This document shows positions 1 through 11,119 of a stretch of 64,000 nt of DNA, one piece after another. Below the pieces are notes generated by a model, which made no database searches, was not told the origin of the DNA, and was given only the letters and a program-made list of their open reading frames with translations. The DNA lies in assembly GCA_023935145.1 (NCBI GenBank), contig CM043698.1, positions 61,753,501 to 61,817,500 on the forward strand, written 5' to 3'. A program made the position numbers and the translations under genes. Positions within the stretch are counted from its first letter, which is position 1. Every line of letters starts with the position of its first letter. The stretch comes from Bretschneidera sinensis (taxonomy: Eukaryota > Streptophyta > Magnoliopsida > Brassicales > Akaniaceae).

Positions 1-34
1 GAAAAACTAAAATTCCAAACTGCCCATTCAAACA

Positions 35-367
35 GGTATATTACTTTTTCCTCCCTGAAGTTTGGGTCTAATTACGGGTTCATCCTTTCATTTTACATAT
101 ATACACTTTAGTTCCCACCACCAAGAATCTTTGAGTCAAACATCAAAAGATGCTCACAGGAAAAATTTCATTCTTTCCAGGAAATATTAATGTGTATCTG
201 CAGTCCATTATATAAACTATAGAGAATGATAAGTGTAACAATAATTATGGAAGTTAACGTGGAATCTGTATTAAATAACTAAAATAGTAATAGCCTTATA
301 ATTAGCTAATAAATAATATTAAAAACTCAATTTTTTCCAAAATTTTTATTTTTTCGATAAATTATGA

Positions 368-406
<39 letters not shown>

Positions 407-1045
407 TGACATGTAATATTTAGTTTTGAAAGTTGAGATATTTGACATCTAATTTTTAGATCTTTAATAAGTTGTGAGTTAATATTTTTCTTTTTGACAT
501 TTGGTTTTTGCATATTGCAGTTGTTCTAATTGTGCACTTCGCTTTTAGAAGTTAGATCTATGCACTTTACCCTTTCCTCTTTTGGCTTTCAGATCTGCAG
601 TTGGTTAATTTTTTATGATTTTATTTTGAACCAGAAGGAGGCAGAATTACTATTTTTTCATATAGTGGTGGAGCACAACAGAGAGGGATTTCGGTGCAGC
701 AGCAGAGAGGGACAGCAATTGGCAATGGAGCTTAAGGGAGACCCCATTAAACAAGGAATGGAGAGAAGGTGATGGTTGCAAGTTAGTGTTCGAGATTGGA
801 GAAAGGCGGGTGTGAGATGGTTGGATTTTGCTATATTTGTTCGAGAGAACTTATGAAAAAAATTCAGAGACTGAGACAGAAAGAGAGAATTTTTCTAATT
901 TAAGTTTTATTTTTTTGATCAAAGGGACTTGGTAATTAGGGCTTCATTAAATGAGGACTTTTATAGTCATTTTACATTTTCTGGCTAGCAACTAACCCGT
1001 AATTAGGAGTAAACCTCACTCTCAGTGACAAATAAGTAACTTACC
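35..1045. mobile_element. Possible Mutator-like MITE with long terminal inverted repeats
   Basis: The left end (from about 35, GGTATATTACTTTTTC) and the reverse complement of the right end (to 1045, GGTAAGTTACTTATTTG) are similar over about 75 bases and share the core TCTAATTACGGGTT or its one-base variant. That makes a ~1.0 kb element with long imperfect terminal inverted repeats, as in nonautonomous Mutator-like elements. No transposase frame is present; the short open frames inside show no domain. A convincing target-site duplication was not found. It sits just downstream of the last visible COX6a exon, so it lies in an intron or in the 3' flank of that gene. Confidence 0.4.
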
Positions 1046-1255
1046 CCATAAAAGCCACAGGGTGAAAAGAGCAAGCAACTAACAACAAGATGACACATGC
1101 CAGACCTAATGACTAACCAATAAGGCTAACTACATGACAGAACGCTGCAGCAGCAAGTAGATTAAAACGCAAAATTAAATTCACATAACTATGTTGATGT
1201 CATTAACAAAATAAAGTAACTACTGAAGACAGGATCACAACACCAAGAAACTTAC

Positions 1256-2260
1256 CCCATGGGAACTCTTTGTTGCGAACATGCAAATATGGGTATGCCT
1301 GCATAAACATATATAAAAGAAAGCATACAGGATCAGATCTTAAAGAAATGCATAAGCTGAATATGAAGTGCAGAGAATAACCTAAGCCAAAAATATAACT
1401 CAGAAAATTACTCGTCACAAGTTTGAAACCTTCATTACCCACCTAGTCATTTTAATTTCATGTATTAAAAGCCTAGGCATCTCTATATGAAGCATTTTAC
1501 AGAAAGTGAAGCATAACGATTAAATTAAGAAAAAATGGAAACGAAAGCTCACAGGAGGCTCTTCATAGTGAGGATGACCCTTTGATAGATTATAAATCGC
1601 TAAAATACTGCAAGTAGCAATGCCCAAATACGTTATCTTCTCCCACTTTGCACTCTCGTCTGGCATAAAATCGATACACAAAATCGATCACAAAGAAACC
1701 TTAAATGAACAGAAAATAGAAATGCTTCTATAACCTCATCAAAGTACAAGAGAGAGAGAGAACTGTCAAAAAAAAATACTAGAGCGAGAGAGTTCCTATT
1801 AGTTGGTGAAATAAAAAAAAAAACACTGAAATCGAGACTCACTGTCTAGATATTTAAATTTCGTTCGTTTATACAGTTTAAAAATATCGCATCCAAATTC
1901 GATTTTCTCTTCTTTCCCCATATATTCTCAGCTAGCAAAAAACACGAAATGAACAAAACCCTATAAATCTAAAAGCAACAATATCTACAAAACCTAAATA
2001 TCAACCATAACCCGAAATAAAATCAGCAATCGGGACAAATAAATCAGAACAAGAGGACAAGTCGAAACCCTGATTCGCATTAGATCGATATCAAATAAAT
2101 AAATAAATATTTATATATAATATACATATAGAGAGAGAAAGTTACAAGCATCGTCGTGATGCGCAGAGGAAGCGAAGCCTCGCTTGAGAGGAGCAGAGGT
2201 TCTAGAACCTCCGCGAATTGCGGTTCGAAGAAGAGCCAATCGCATGGTCGCCATTGCCAT
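1256..2260 (-). CDS. COX6A: Cytochrome c oxidase subunit 6a, mitochondrial (partial gene, three exons)
   Basis: This is a small nuclear-encoded subunit of respiratory complex IV in the inner mitochondrial membrane. Exon 1 is 2146-2260, starting at ATG 2260; it encodes an Arg- and Ala-rich presequence (MAMATMRLALL...) that runs into the SSAHHDDA motif. Exon 2 is 1553-1659 and encodes AKWEKITYLGIATC, the start of the single transmembrane helix, ending at EEPP. Exon 3 is 1256-1298 and encodes AYPYLHVRNKEFPWG, the most conserved block of the family. Junctions are GT-AG and phases agree (115 + 107 + 43 bases). The expected last exon, about a dozen residues in plant homologues, was not found; it may lie beyond the left edge or past the inserted repeat at 35-1045. 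An in-frame upstream ATG at 2377 would add a non-targeting extension, so 2260 is preferred. The identification is strong; whether the gene is functional is unknown. Confidence 0.88.
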
Positions 2261-2409
2261 TTCTCTCTTTTTACTCTTTTTTTCTTTTCGAGGGACTCTC
2301 CTTACCTGCAAGGACTTGAAAATGAAACTCTTTTTTGCTGCCCGTGCGAGGTGCGTGATCTTTTTTTTTAATTGCATTTATCCTCTCCAATTTGAGTACG
2401 GGTGACGTA

Positions 2410-2900
2410 TGAGTACCTAATTGAATTTAATCCGGAAGATTCGATCCAAATCGAGATCGAGTTGAGAGGAGGTGGAGTTTGTAAATAAAAAAATTATTTA
2501 AATTAACTCAAAGTTAAAAAAAATTAAATTCAAGTTCAAACTCGACTCGTAAAATGAAATTCAAGTTCGAGCTCAACTCGCGAGCTAGTTCGAACTCGAG
2601 CGGAGCTTTTCGAAATAAAATAAATAAATTTAGTATTTACATATTTAAAATAAAATAAAATAAATAAATATATGTTTTTATAATGTATATTAAATATATA
2701 AAAAAATAAATATAGTATATATACATTATTTAATTTATTAACTAAATCGAGATGAGTCGCGAGCCTAACGAGCCGAGTTTGATATTGTTCGAGCTCGATT
2801 CGATAAGCTAACCGAGCCAAAATCACAGTTCGCACTCAAATTCGATTTAGTCGAGTTTCGAGCTAAGCCTTTCAAGCGAGCTAAGTTACTTAACTCAATT
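2410..2900. repeat. Dispersed repeat rich in CGAGCTCG-type motifs
   Basis: Two blocks (about 2440-2610 and 2750-2890) are full of short words such as CGAGCTCG, GAACTCGAG and CGAGCC, on both strands, and flank a very AT-rich centre (2620-2745). The blocks are roughly inverted with respect to each other, which suggests a foldback-like dispersed element. No coding signal is seen; the open frame across it is a by-product of composition. Confidence 0.4.
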
Positions 2901-3789
2901 CCACCTTTAGTATTGATGTCCAAAATAAGAATGGTCATCTTAAGTCAGTCTCGGACGTCAATTAGGGTTGTGTTTACATCAGTCGAATACGGTAGCACCT
3001 GAAAAGAAAAGTTATCTGAAATTTTATTCTCCAAGAAACTAAAGATGTTAATATGCTGAATAGGATGTGAAAATCCCTTCATTTGTTCTCACCACAACGG
3101 TGGAATTCACCATCTACTTTCATTATCATCTGGTAATCAGACGAAAAGTTTTGGCCTAAACTCACCGAATGCAAGTGAGACAGCCATTTACCTCCACCCT
3201 TTATCACTCATTTTTTTTTAAGAAAATCTAAATGATCTTTTATCCATAGATAATAAACATGTACTGATATACTTATGCATATAATCATATATAAAAACTA
3301 TATTGTTTTTTAACGACTCAAACGTATTACTCAACCTACACGTGTTATCAAATATTTTAAATAAAAAATTTTACCTTAGAGTTTATGTCTTCTAGCCTAA
3401 AACTGTGGAGAAAAAAGGCTCATATAAAAGACAAGTATTTTTGTAAATATGATAATTTACTTGGGGTAAAATTAATATTTCACATGAGTGGGTGAGGCGT
3501 GTGGAAATCCAGGTCGAATAAGAGGTTGCATTTGTTTTCACCTAACTATCGATTCGAAAGAAGAAATTTACTTCCACAACGGACCAATCACCACTCTTTA
3601 AACACAAAAAAATGGTCCTGACTGGGGCAGGAGAATCAGATTTTAGGATGTCAGTTCGGTTTTTGGCATCCCTATCGGGGATCCTCATTGAAGTCAATAG
3701 AGTCTTTTTGGTTCATAGACATGATTACAATGTGACAGCATTATGATTAACATGAGATAGAATAGAGGGGGACTAAAGAGGTAATACTT
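2901..3789. other. Intergenic, no gene recognised
   Basis: AT-rich sequence without a plausible reading frame, RNA gene or clear repeat. The phrase TTTGGTTCAT occurs at about 3709 and again at about 3801, which may mark nested ends of short transposon relics. Confidence 0.4.
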
Positions 3790-4992
3790 TAATCCTATGT
3801 TTGGTTCATGAGATTGTTGTATTAGGACTAAAGCGGAATAAAAAGTTTAAGTACCAAAATACCCTATCACTATTCATCATCCTTTACAATCTCTAAATTC
3901 TTCACAAACCTTAAAATTTAATTATTATTATTATAATAATTATTATATTTTCACTATTATAATTACTATTATAATAATAATAAATAATATATATTATTAA
4001 ATCATTATTTCTATCATAATAATTATTATTATCATTAATATAATTATAAATATTGTAATTATTATCATTATCATATTATTATAACTATAAGAATAAGGTT
4101 ATTATTTGTTGTATTATAATATTATTATAATTATGATAATAATAATTATTATCATTATTATTAATATGTTACCATTATAATAATTATCAATATTATAATT
4201 ATAATTATTACCATTTAATTATTTTATCATCATCATCATCATCATTAAAAGTATTATTACATTTACTATCATTATAATACTATCATCATTATTATAATCT
4301 TATTTTTATTATTATAATTTTTATTATAATATTAATAAATAATAGTTATTATTAAATTGCTATTTTTATCATCATAATTATAATAATTATTTTTATAATT
4401 ACCATAATAATAATTTTATAATTATAAGTATAATAATATTTATTATTATTATTATCATAATTATAATTATTATTATTACTAATATAATAATTATCATTTT
4501 AATTATAACATTAATATTAATGTGTATTATTATAATTATGATACTAATTATTATCATTGTTATAATTATTATATTAATTAATATTAATAATATTATTATT
4601 ATTATTATAAGAAAAATTATTATAAAAATACTATTATTATCAATATAATTATAATAATAATTATTGCTATTATCATTACTATAATTATTACAATATTTTT
4701 TCTTATTATTACTATTATAAGAAAAATATTTTTAATAATTTTTACTATCATTCTAATAACTACTATTATTCAAGGATAAAAATGACAAAATGAAATATTT
4801 TAGTCCCACATGGGTGGGGTGATTCTATCTCATTGGGAAAGTGAGACAAAAAAAAAGTAGGATTATAACTAATTTTTTCTCACCTTAATCTTACATGAAT
4901 AGTAAATCCATTCAACCAAATGATGGATAATTATTCATGTGATATTAAAATAGCCTAATCTCACCTTAATCCCACCAACCAAATAGGCCTTA
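3790..4992. repeat. AAT/ATT-rich low-complexity block, possibly inside a MITE
   Basis: From about 3913 to 4765 the sequence is almost only A and T, built from degenerate AAT, ATT and ATC trinucleotides, with a short CATCAT run near 4225. The flanks resemble weak inverted repeats: CCTATGTTTGGTTCATGAGA near 3794 and, reversed, CCTATTTGGTTGGTGGGATT ending near 4988. This suggests a microsatellite that expanded inside a hAT- or PIF-like MITE. No coding capacity. Confidence 0.45.
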
Positions 4993-5706
4993 AATACCTT
5001 AAGAAAAAGATAGAACATTTGGGAAATAGTGTATTGAATAAGACACCTGGTATAGTATAAAAGTCCTTTATATTGGAGACAGAATCTCAAATATACATGT
5101 GGTATTTATTATATTCTTTCTATGCAATTTATTTTTATAAAAATTTATGTAATTAACCTTAAAATAACTTTACATACGTCCACCTTCAAAATTTCCCTTT
5201 GCAAATTATTTCATCTTTTATTTTCTTTTCCATAACTGATAACAGCTCAAATATATTTACAACCTAATGAGATATACAATAGCATGCAATAATGGGTAAA
5301 TCTTCATTTCTTTTTACTTGTATAATTTCTATACCCTAAGAAAGAAAGAGAAGCAAATACCCCACAACTGTGCTTCATTATTATCGTTTATAAACAAAAT
5401 TAACCATTTACACCTTTCAAGCTATTCAAGTGACAAATAGCTATCATCCTTCTTCTTCTTTGTTAACTATCTTACTTGTGTCGATTGATATTCAAAAGGA
5501 ATACCAAAATACAAATCTTTTAGTAATTTTTAAACAAAAACTAAAAAAATTGATAACTTTGTATACTAAACCATGAAATATGATTGCCTATAAAAGAAAT
5601 CAAAGCATCTATTATGCAAATAATTGCAAAAATACTAAATGGTAGATTATATCCATTGTATGTAATCATTAGCAAACAATTAATTCTATAACTTTTTTAT
5701 CTTCCT
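4993..5706. other. Intergenic, no gene recognised
   Basis: AT-rich sequence up to the left LTR of the copia relic. No reading frame, RNA gene or repeat was recognised. Confidence 0.4.
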
Positions 5707-6425
5707 TGTTGGGATTAGATGCAAAATCTGATAGAAAATTTGAATGAGAAGTAAAATGCCGCCGAAATCGGGTGGTTTTGACCGAGTGAAGGAAAACTCG
5801 ACCGGAGGTTGGGCACTCGGTTGGTTTTGGGATTTGTGGCTCATTTATTTATAACTTTGACTATTTTGATGTGTAGTAATCAAGAATTTAATTAAGTGAG
5901 AGGTGGTGACCTACGCATATTTTAAATAAAGAACTTAATTGTCTTTTACTATCTTGGTAAGTGACTTAGTGAGAAGACCTATGCATCTTGGTAACCAACA
6001 CTTAGTTAAGTTTATGATTATGTATTAATTGAAAGTTTAGACTTGGTGGGCTTGTTGAAGTCTATAAATATGAGCATCTAGAGAATGAAAGTATGTAGAG
6101 AGTAGAAAACTAAAACACCAATATTATCTTGTAAAAGTGGGTTTTATAAGAATCCAAAGGCTGATTGAACATTAAGTGTATTAAGGTTTTGGGTTGTGAG
6201 ATTGGGGAGAGTTTTCACATAATTTTATCTAGAAAAATTATGTTTTGTTGTAACGAGTTTTTAACAATTTTCCTCTTTCTAAAAGTTACAAAGAGTTAAA
6301 TAGTGATTTACTTGTGGACATACACAAAGAGGTGTGCCGAACCACGTTAAAATTATTGTGTTATTTTCTCTTTATTTTTGCTATTGTTATTGTGTAGTTG
6401 TTGGTTAAGTATCTGATTCTCAACA
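5707..6425 (+). repeat. 5' LTR of the copia relic
   Basis: Starts TGTTGGGATTAG and ends TTCTCAACA, directly followed by the primer-binding site. The tail contains the GCCGAACCACGTTAAA block common in copia LTRs. It aligns along its length with 7787-8507. Confidence 0.85.
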
Positions 6426-6452
6426 AAGTGATATCAGAGCAAGGTTCTATCA

Positions 6453-7720
6453 ATGGGAAAAATTCAGAGAATTGTTTCATATGAGATTGAGCTTTTTTAT
6501 GGGAAAAATAATTTCTTATTGTGGTAGAGCAGTGTGAAAGAAATCTTGACACAATAAGGGTTGATCAATGCACTTGAGAAAAAGAAGCCATAGGATATAA
6601 AGGACTCTGAGTGGAAGGAAGTTCAATTAAGGGCAGCTAGCTCAATCATATTGGCTCTAGGTCTAGAAGTTAAGTACAATGTGTTGACCAAGACTTCACC
6701 AAGAGAGATGTGGGACAAGCTTAAGAAAACCTACAAAGGTAAGTCATTAACAAATAATTTATGTTTAAAGAAGGATTTATATGCGCTCAAGATGAAAGAG
6801 ATAAGTGATCTTAGGGATCACATAAATTCCTTTAATCGTATTAGTACCCAATTAATATGTGTAGAGGTTAAACGTGAGGAAAAGGTTAAAGCATTTTTGT
6901 TATTGTCCTCCTTGCCATCGAGTTTTAGGACTGTAGTCACAACCTTAATGGTGGGCAAGAAAACGTTGAAGTGAACGAGGTGACCGCGGTCTTGTATCGA
7001 AAAGTTTCATCGAAAATATGTGTCTAAAGAAGATGTTTTGCTTGTGACTTCATCATATGAGAAGATAAAAGAGACACACTTCTAAAAAGGTAGGAGAAAA
7101 GTCAAGATCTAAGTCCAAGGCTCATGATTTTTTTGATAAGGACTGTTTTTTATAGTAAGAAAGGGCATATTCAGTATCAATGCAAGAGAATGATGAAAGA
7201 TTTGAAGGAGAATAGGAATTTAAAGATGGGTGATAATTCTAAAGGAATTGAGAATTTGAGTGTCACCACTAGCACCAATGATGGGAATGACAAGGCATGG
7301 ATTACAGAGGAGATCGTGGTCAACAACCAACTAGAGAAAGGATTTGGCAAAATTGATACGGTTCTTTTGGACTTCGCTAGCTCGATCCACATTTGCAACA
7401 AGAAAGAATACTTTGACCGCCTAAATGATTACCCCAACAAGATGATCACCACCATATTAATGGAAACCATGTGTCCATAATGTTGAAGACACATAGACCT
7501 GTGAGGTGCTTTGATGATGTAAAGTATGTTCCATCATTTCAATATAACTTGATTTTTCTAAGTATGCTTAACAATATGGGATATAAGTATGAGGGAGGAG
7601 ATGGTGAGTTTAGGGTAGTCCATGATAAAAAGATAGTGTTGAAGGCTACAAGGAATGAAAAGGATATGTTCGTCATTGATGGACATATCAATCTTGGTGG
7701 AGGTATGGTGGGAGGACCAA
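6453..7720 (+). pseudogene. Copia gag, zinc knuckle, protease and gag-pre-integrase remnant
   Basis: A reading frame starting at ATG 6453 matches the N-terminus of copia Gag but carries three in-frame stops before 6600. It is open from 6651 to 6974, where the UBN2-type gag motif is clear (TSPREMWDKLKKTYKG, later AFLLLSSLPSSFRTVV). After further frame changes, 7124-7480 shows a degraded zinc knuckle (KKGHIQYQCKR, first cysteines lost) and a protease-like site (LLDFASSIHICN, where the usual motif is LDSGAS). The frame 7471-7720 has the segment preceding integrase (VKYVPSFQYNLIFLSMLNN). At least five lesions make it non-coding. Confidence 0.8.
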
Positions 7721-7786
7721 AAGACAGGGTGAAGAAGCGAGTCAGATTTGCAACTGAAAATCAGATTTTAGGCCTAGGTGGAAGAT

Positions 7787-8507
7787 TGATGGGATTAGGC
7801 CCAAAATCTGATAGAAAATTTGAATGAGTAGAAGATCTAACCGAAACCGAGGGGTTTCAACTAGGTGGAGGAAACCTCGACCGAGGGTTGGGAAACTCAG
7901 TTGGTGTTTGGATTTATGGCTCATTTATTTATAAATTTGACTATCTTAATGTTTGGTAATCAAGAATTTAATTGAGTGAGGCGTGGTAACCTATGCATGT
8001 TGTAAATAAAGAACTTAATTGTCTTTGACTATCTTGGTGAGTGACTTGGTGGGAAGACCTATGCATCTTGGTAACCAACACTTAGTTAAGTGTTTGATCA
8101 TGTATTAAGTGAAAGTTTAAACTTGGTGGGCTTATTGAAGTCTATAAATATGATCATCTAGAGATAATGAAAGTATGTAGAGAGTAGAAAACCAAAACAC
8201 CAATTTTATCTTGTAAAAGTGGGTTTTACAAGAATCCAAAGGTTGAGTGAACATTGAGTGTACTGGGGTTTTGGGTTGTGAGATTTGGGAGAGTTTTCAC
8301 ATTATTTTGTATAGAAAAATTATGTTTTGTTGTAACGAGTTTTTAACAACCTTCCTCCTTCCAAAAGTTGTAAAGAGGGGAATAACTATTAATTCGTTGA
8401 CGTAGGCAAAGAGGTGTACTGAAACACGTTAAAATTATTATGTTCTTTTCTCTTTATTTTTGCTATTGTTATTGCGTAGTCGTTGGTTGGATATTAGATT
8501 CCCAACA
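7787..8507 (+). repeat. 3' LTR of the copia relic
   Basis: Starts TGATGGGATTAG and ends TTCCCAACA. It is collinear with 5707-6425, with many substitutions, so the insertion is not recent. Purine-rich sequence (GGTGGAAGAT) lies just upstream as the probable polypurine tract. Confidence 0.82.
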
Positions 8508-9921
8508 TTTCTTATGTCAATGTGGAAACCTCAAAGTACCATCACAAATGATGATTTCATTGTAGGATTTACTGCAAAGTGCAAATTAAGCCTTTAGGAA
8601 AACTTTAAACCGAGCGTACCTTGTATTTTTGTTGAATAGTATGATTGAATGCATAACTTTAACTCCACAAATATTACTTCGTCAATGTTCACACTTACTA
8701 CATTCTACATCATCATAGTTGAATATCCACACTGGTCCAATTCTACCACTTTGATTGACTCTAACTCCAATATTAATGCAAAACAATAAAACCTTAAGAT
8801 TGTTGGTGTAATTTCAAGAATCAAAATCAAATAAGGAAAACAAGTAAAACTTTGAGGCAAGTTAAGATAGGTTTTCCTTAAAGCTTTATTTGTCCTCACT
8901 CCATTAGGAATTTGCTAATGGATTACAGACAAATATCCTCAAAGATGCAACAAAGTCTCATGGGATCTGCAGATTACAAATATGAAGAATCTCCTAAGAA
9001 CTCTCTTTGAAATATTAATAAAAAATTATTGTAATTTTTCAAAGAAAGAAGAAAAATAATTTTTTGTTAAAAAAAATGTTTTCTTTCACAAAATAATGTT
9101 TCTTAACTTCACATCTTATTTGGAAATGAAGATGTATGAATCAAAGAACACAACTTTATGAAAATAGCAATTGAAAAACTCAAATTTTGAAAAATCAGGC
9201 TTGTAGTTAGCTATCTTCTTGGGTAATCGACTATCAAAAGTTTATGTCACTTTCTTAAATCAAATCATCAAATGTATAGTCGACTACCACTTATTGTAGT
9301 CGATTACCTTATTTGTTTTTAAACAAAAACTCTAACAAGCATTACAACTCTACTTGGCATGATACTAAACTGAGTGGTCTCAATTGTAGATCTTTTAAAG
9401 TGAGGCTACTTGGGTACCTACCAGGGATGTAATTTTAGATTGAGTTTAACTTCCATCATTTTTCTTTTCCATTATTTAAAAAATGATTCATTAAAAATCT
9501 ATCAAGTAGTGTGTCAGGTTCACAAACTCATAAAAATAGTGATTGTCGATAATAGATAGACAGTTTCGATTTCATCCTTTCTTTCAAACGATGGAAAAAA
9601 AAGGATGAAAGTTGAAACTTTTTAAATCTAAAGACTGGAAACAATTCACCTTGGCCTCAATCTATGATTTAACTTTACCATAACAATCCTCCTACAATGT
9701 TAAACACAATCTTCCATAATTTGAAGCAAAACTTTACAAAAGAAATCTCACCATCAAGCACTCTATTGTTTGATTAGAAAGTACTTCGAACATAAAAGAT
9801 ATTATTTACTGTTATTAACAAATAAAATTTCATAAAATTTCAAGTTTTTTTCTAAGTTTTCAAGATTTTATTGATCTCACATGCCAACATATAAAAAAGG
9901 AGACAAACAAACTAGACCACA
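8508..9921. other. Intergenic, no gene recognised
   Basis: AT-rich. A short imperfect hairpin (CTTTGAAA ... TTTCAAAG, about 9005-9045) is the only structure noted. No convincing reading frame. Confidence 0.4.
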
Positions 9922-10578
9922 TCATATAAAATAGAAGACACATAGTAAAAACAACCAAGCCCTATTCCGAAAGATTTGAGAAATCCAATTTACATGTTCA
10001 ACATCTTGGCCATGAGGAGCAATAGAAGAAGTCCCAACTGTGCCATTAACAGAAGGACCAGTATCTCCAATCAAATTTACATCCGACACTAGAGGTAGAG
10101 TAGAAATCTAGACCAAGAGCTCATTCATTCGCTTCAGTAGTCTCTCCTTAATATCTTCCATCATTTTGTTGTAGATAAATCTTCCAAGTTGAGTTTATCA
10201 GCTAGTTCATCCATCGGGTAGCGACCCTGGCTCTTCATCTGCTTTAGGTTTTCTCCACGTTTCTTCTCAGATTCTAACTGCTCAAGTAGATTGGAGTACT
10301 ATTTGTTAAGCTCAAGCAAAGTAGTTCATGGTTAACTTCTTACTTGCTTGAACTAGAATCTGTTTTCTAGAAATCTTGTTTAGAATCGCGTCAATAAAAA
10401 GATGACCAAAGGACAACACCTTGCCACCAGGAGAGAATTTGACAAGGGTTGTCTCAACAGCACACAAGGTACGTAGTTCACTGGCTTTCTTGAAGAGTCC
10501 AGATCGATGCTTTGAGAAAAACACATGCTGAGCTTGTTTTCCTTCAATTATACTATTTTGAGTCTTTCTACGACCCAT
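9922..10578 (-). pseudogene. Type I (M-alpha, AGL62-like) MADS-box pseudogene
   Basis: The intact first frame (10312-10578) begins MGRRKTQNSIIEGKQAQ and contains HRSGLFKKASELRTLC and KFSPGGKVLSFGH, the MADS DNA-binding domain of the single-exon M-alpha group of transcription factors. Downstream the homology continues in other frames: a coiled-coil stretch (SNLLEQLESEKKRGENLKQ) after a frame change and an in-frame TAG near 10290, then MMEDIKERLLKRMNELLV after another frame change, a second TAG, and a Ser/Thr-rich tail ending at 9922. Two frameshifts and two stops break the protein. M-alpha factors act in female gametophyte and endosperm development; this copy probably makes at most an isolated MADS domain. 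It could also be a single gene with assembly errors, but several independent lesions argue against that. Confidence 0.8.
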
Positions 10579-10703
10579 CTTGCCATTTTTGGAATATAAA
10601 AGAAAATTTATTAGAAGAGAAATAGAAAGCTAATTCTCCCTATATAGGATTGAAAAATTCTAAGAAGAACCACATATATTTATAGGCCTTCACTACCTTA
10701 GCC

Positions 10704-11119
10704 AACTCTCAAATATAGGTTTAAACCTCGTTCTTAGATTGGTCATTTCCGTTTTCTGCCATATATTCCATATTTTACTTTGGCAGTAAGGAAATTATGA
10801 GAAAATCTAGTCATTTTTGTGAACGTGGAATGAAAATTGTAGCAAACTTTCAAACATATCCAAAACTTGTTCTCGGATTGGTCAGTTCTATTTCCTGCCT
10901 TATATTCCATATATACTTTAACAATAAAGAAATTATGAGAAAATCTAATTATTTTTGTGAACATAAATTAAAATTGTAGTCAACTCTCAAACATATTCAA
11001 AACTTGTTCTCGAATTAGTCATCGCCATTTCCTGCCATATATTCCACATATTGCCTTTGTAGCCATGAAATTGTTAGAAAATATGACTTATTTTGTGAAC
11101 ACAATATGAAAATTGTAAT
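10704..11119. repeat. Three tandem copies of a ~137-bp repeat
   Basis: Copies begin near 10704, 10845 and 10982, each opening with AACTCTCAAA-type sequence, then a TTCTCGGATTGGTCA-type block, a TTCCTGCCATATATTCCA block and AAATTATGAGAAAATCTA. The copies are diverged. The array lies just upstream of the MADS-box pseudogene and could overlap its promoter region. The short frames on both strands are by-products. Confidence 0.75.

Larger units (their letters stand above)
5707..8507 (+). mobile_element. Truncated Ty1/copia LTR retrotransposon
   Basis: Two LTRs of about 720 bases (5707-6425 and 7787-8507), each bounded by TG and CA, surround a 1.36 kb internal region that holds only gag, a decayed protease and a gag-pre-integrase segment. 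The primer-binding site follows the left LTR at 6429-6440 (TGATATCAGAGC, one base off the initiator-Met consensus). Flanking pentamers TTCCT and TTTCT differ by one base, consistent with an old target duplication. Integrase, RT and RNase H are missing, so it is an internal deletion derivative that could only move in trans. Confidence 0.85.

Noticed and set aside
530..772. 80-codon frame as a small gene
   Set aside because: No conserved motif; it lies inside a MITE-like element.
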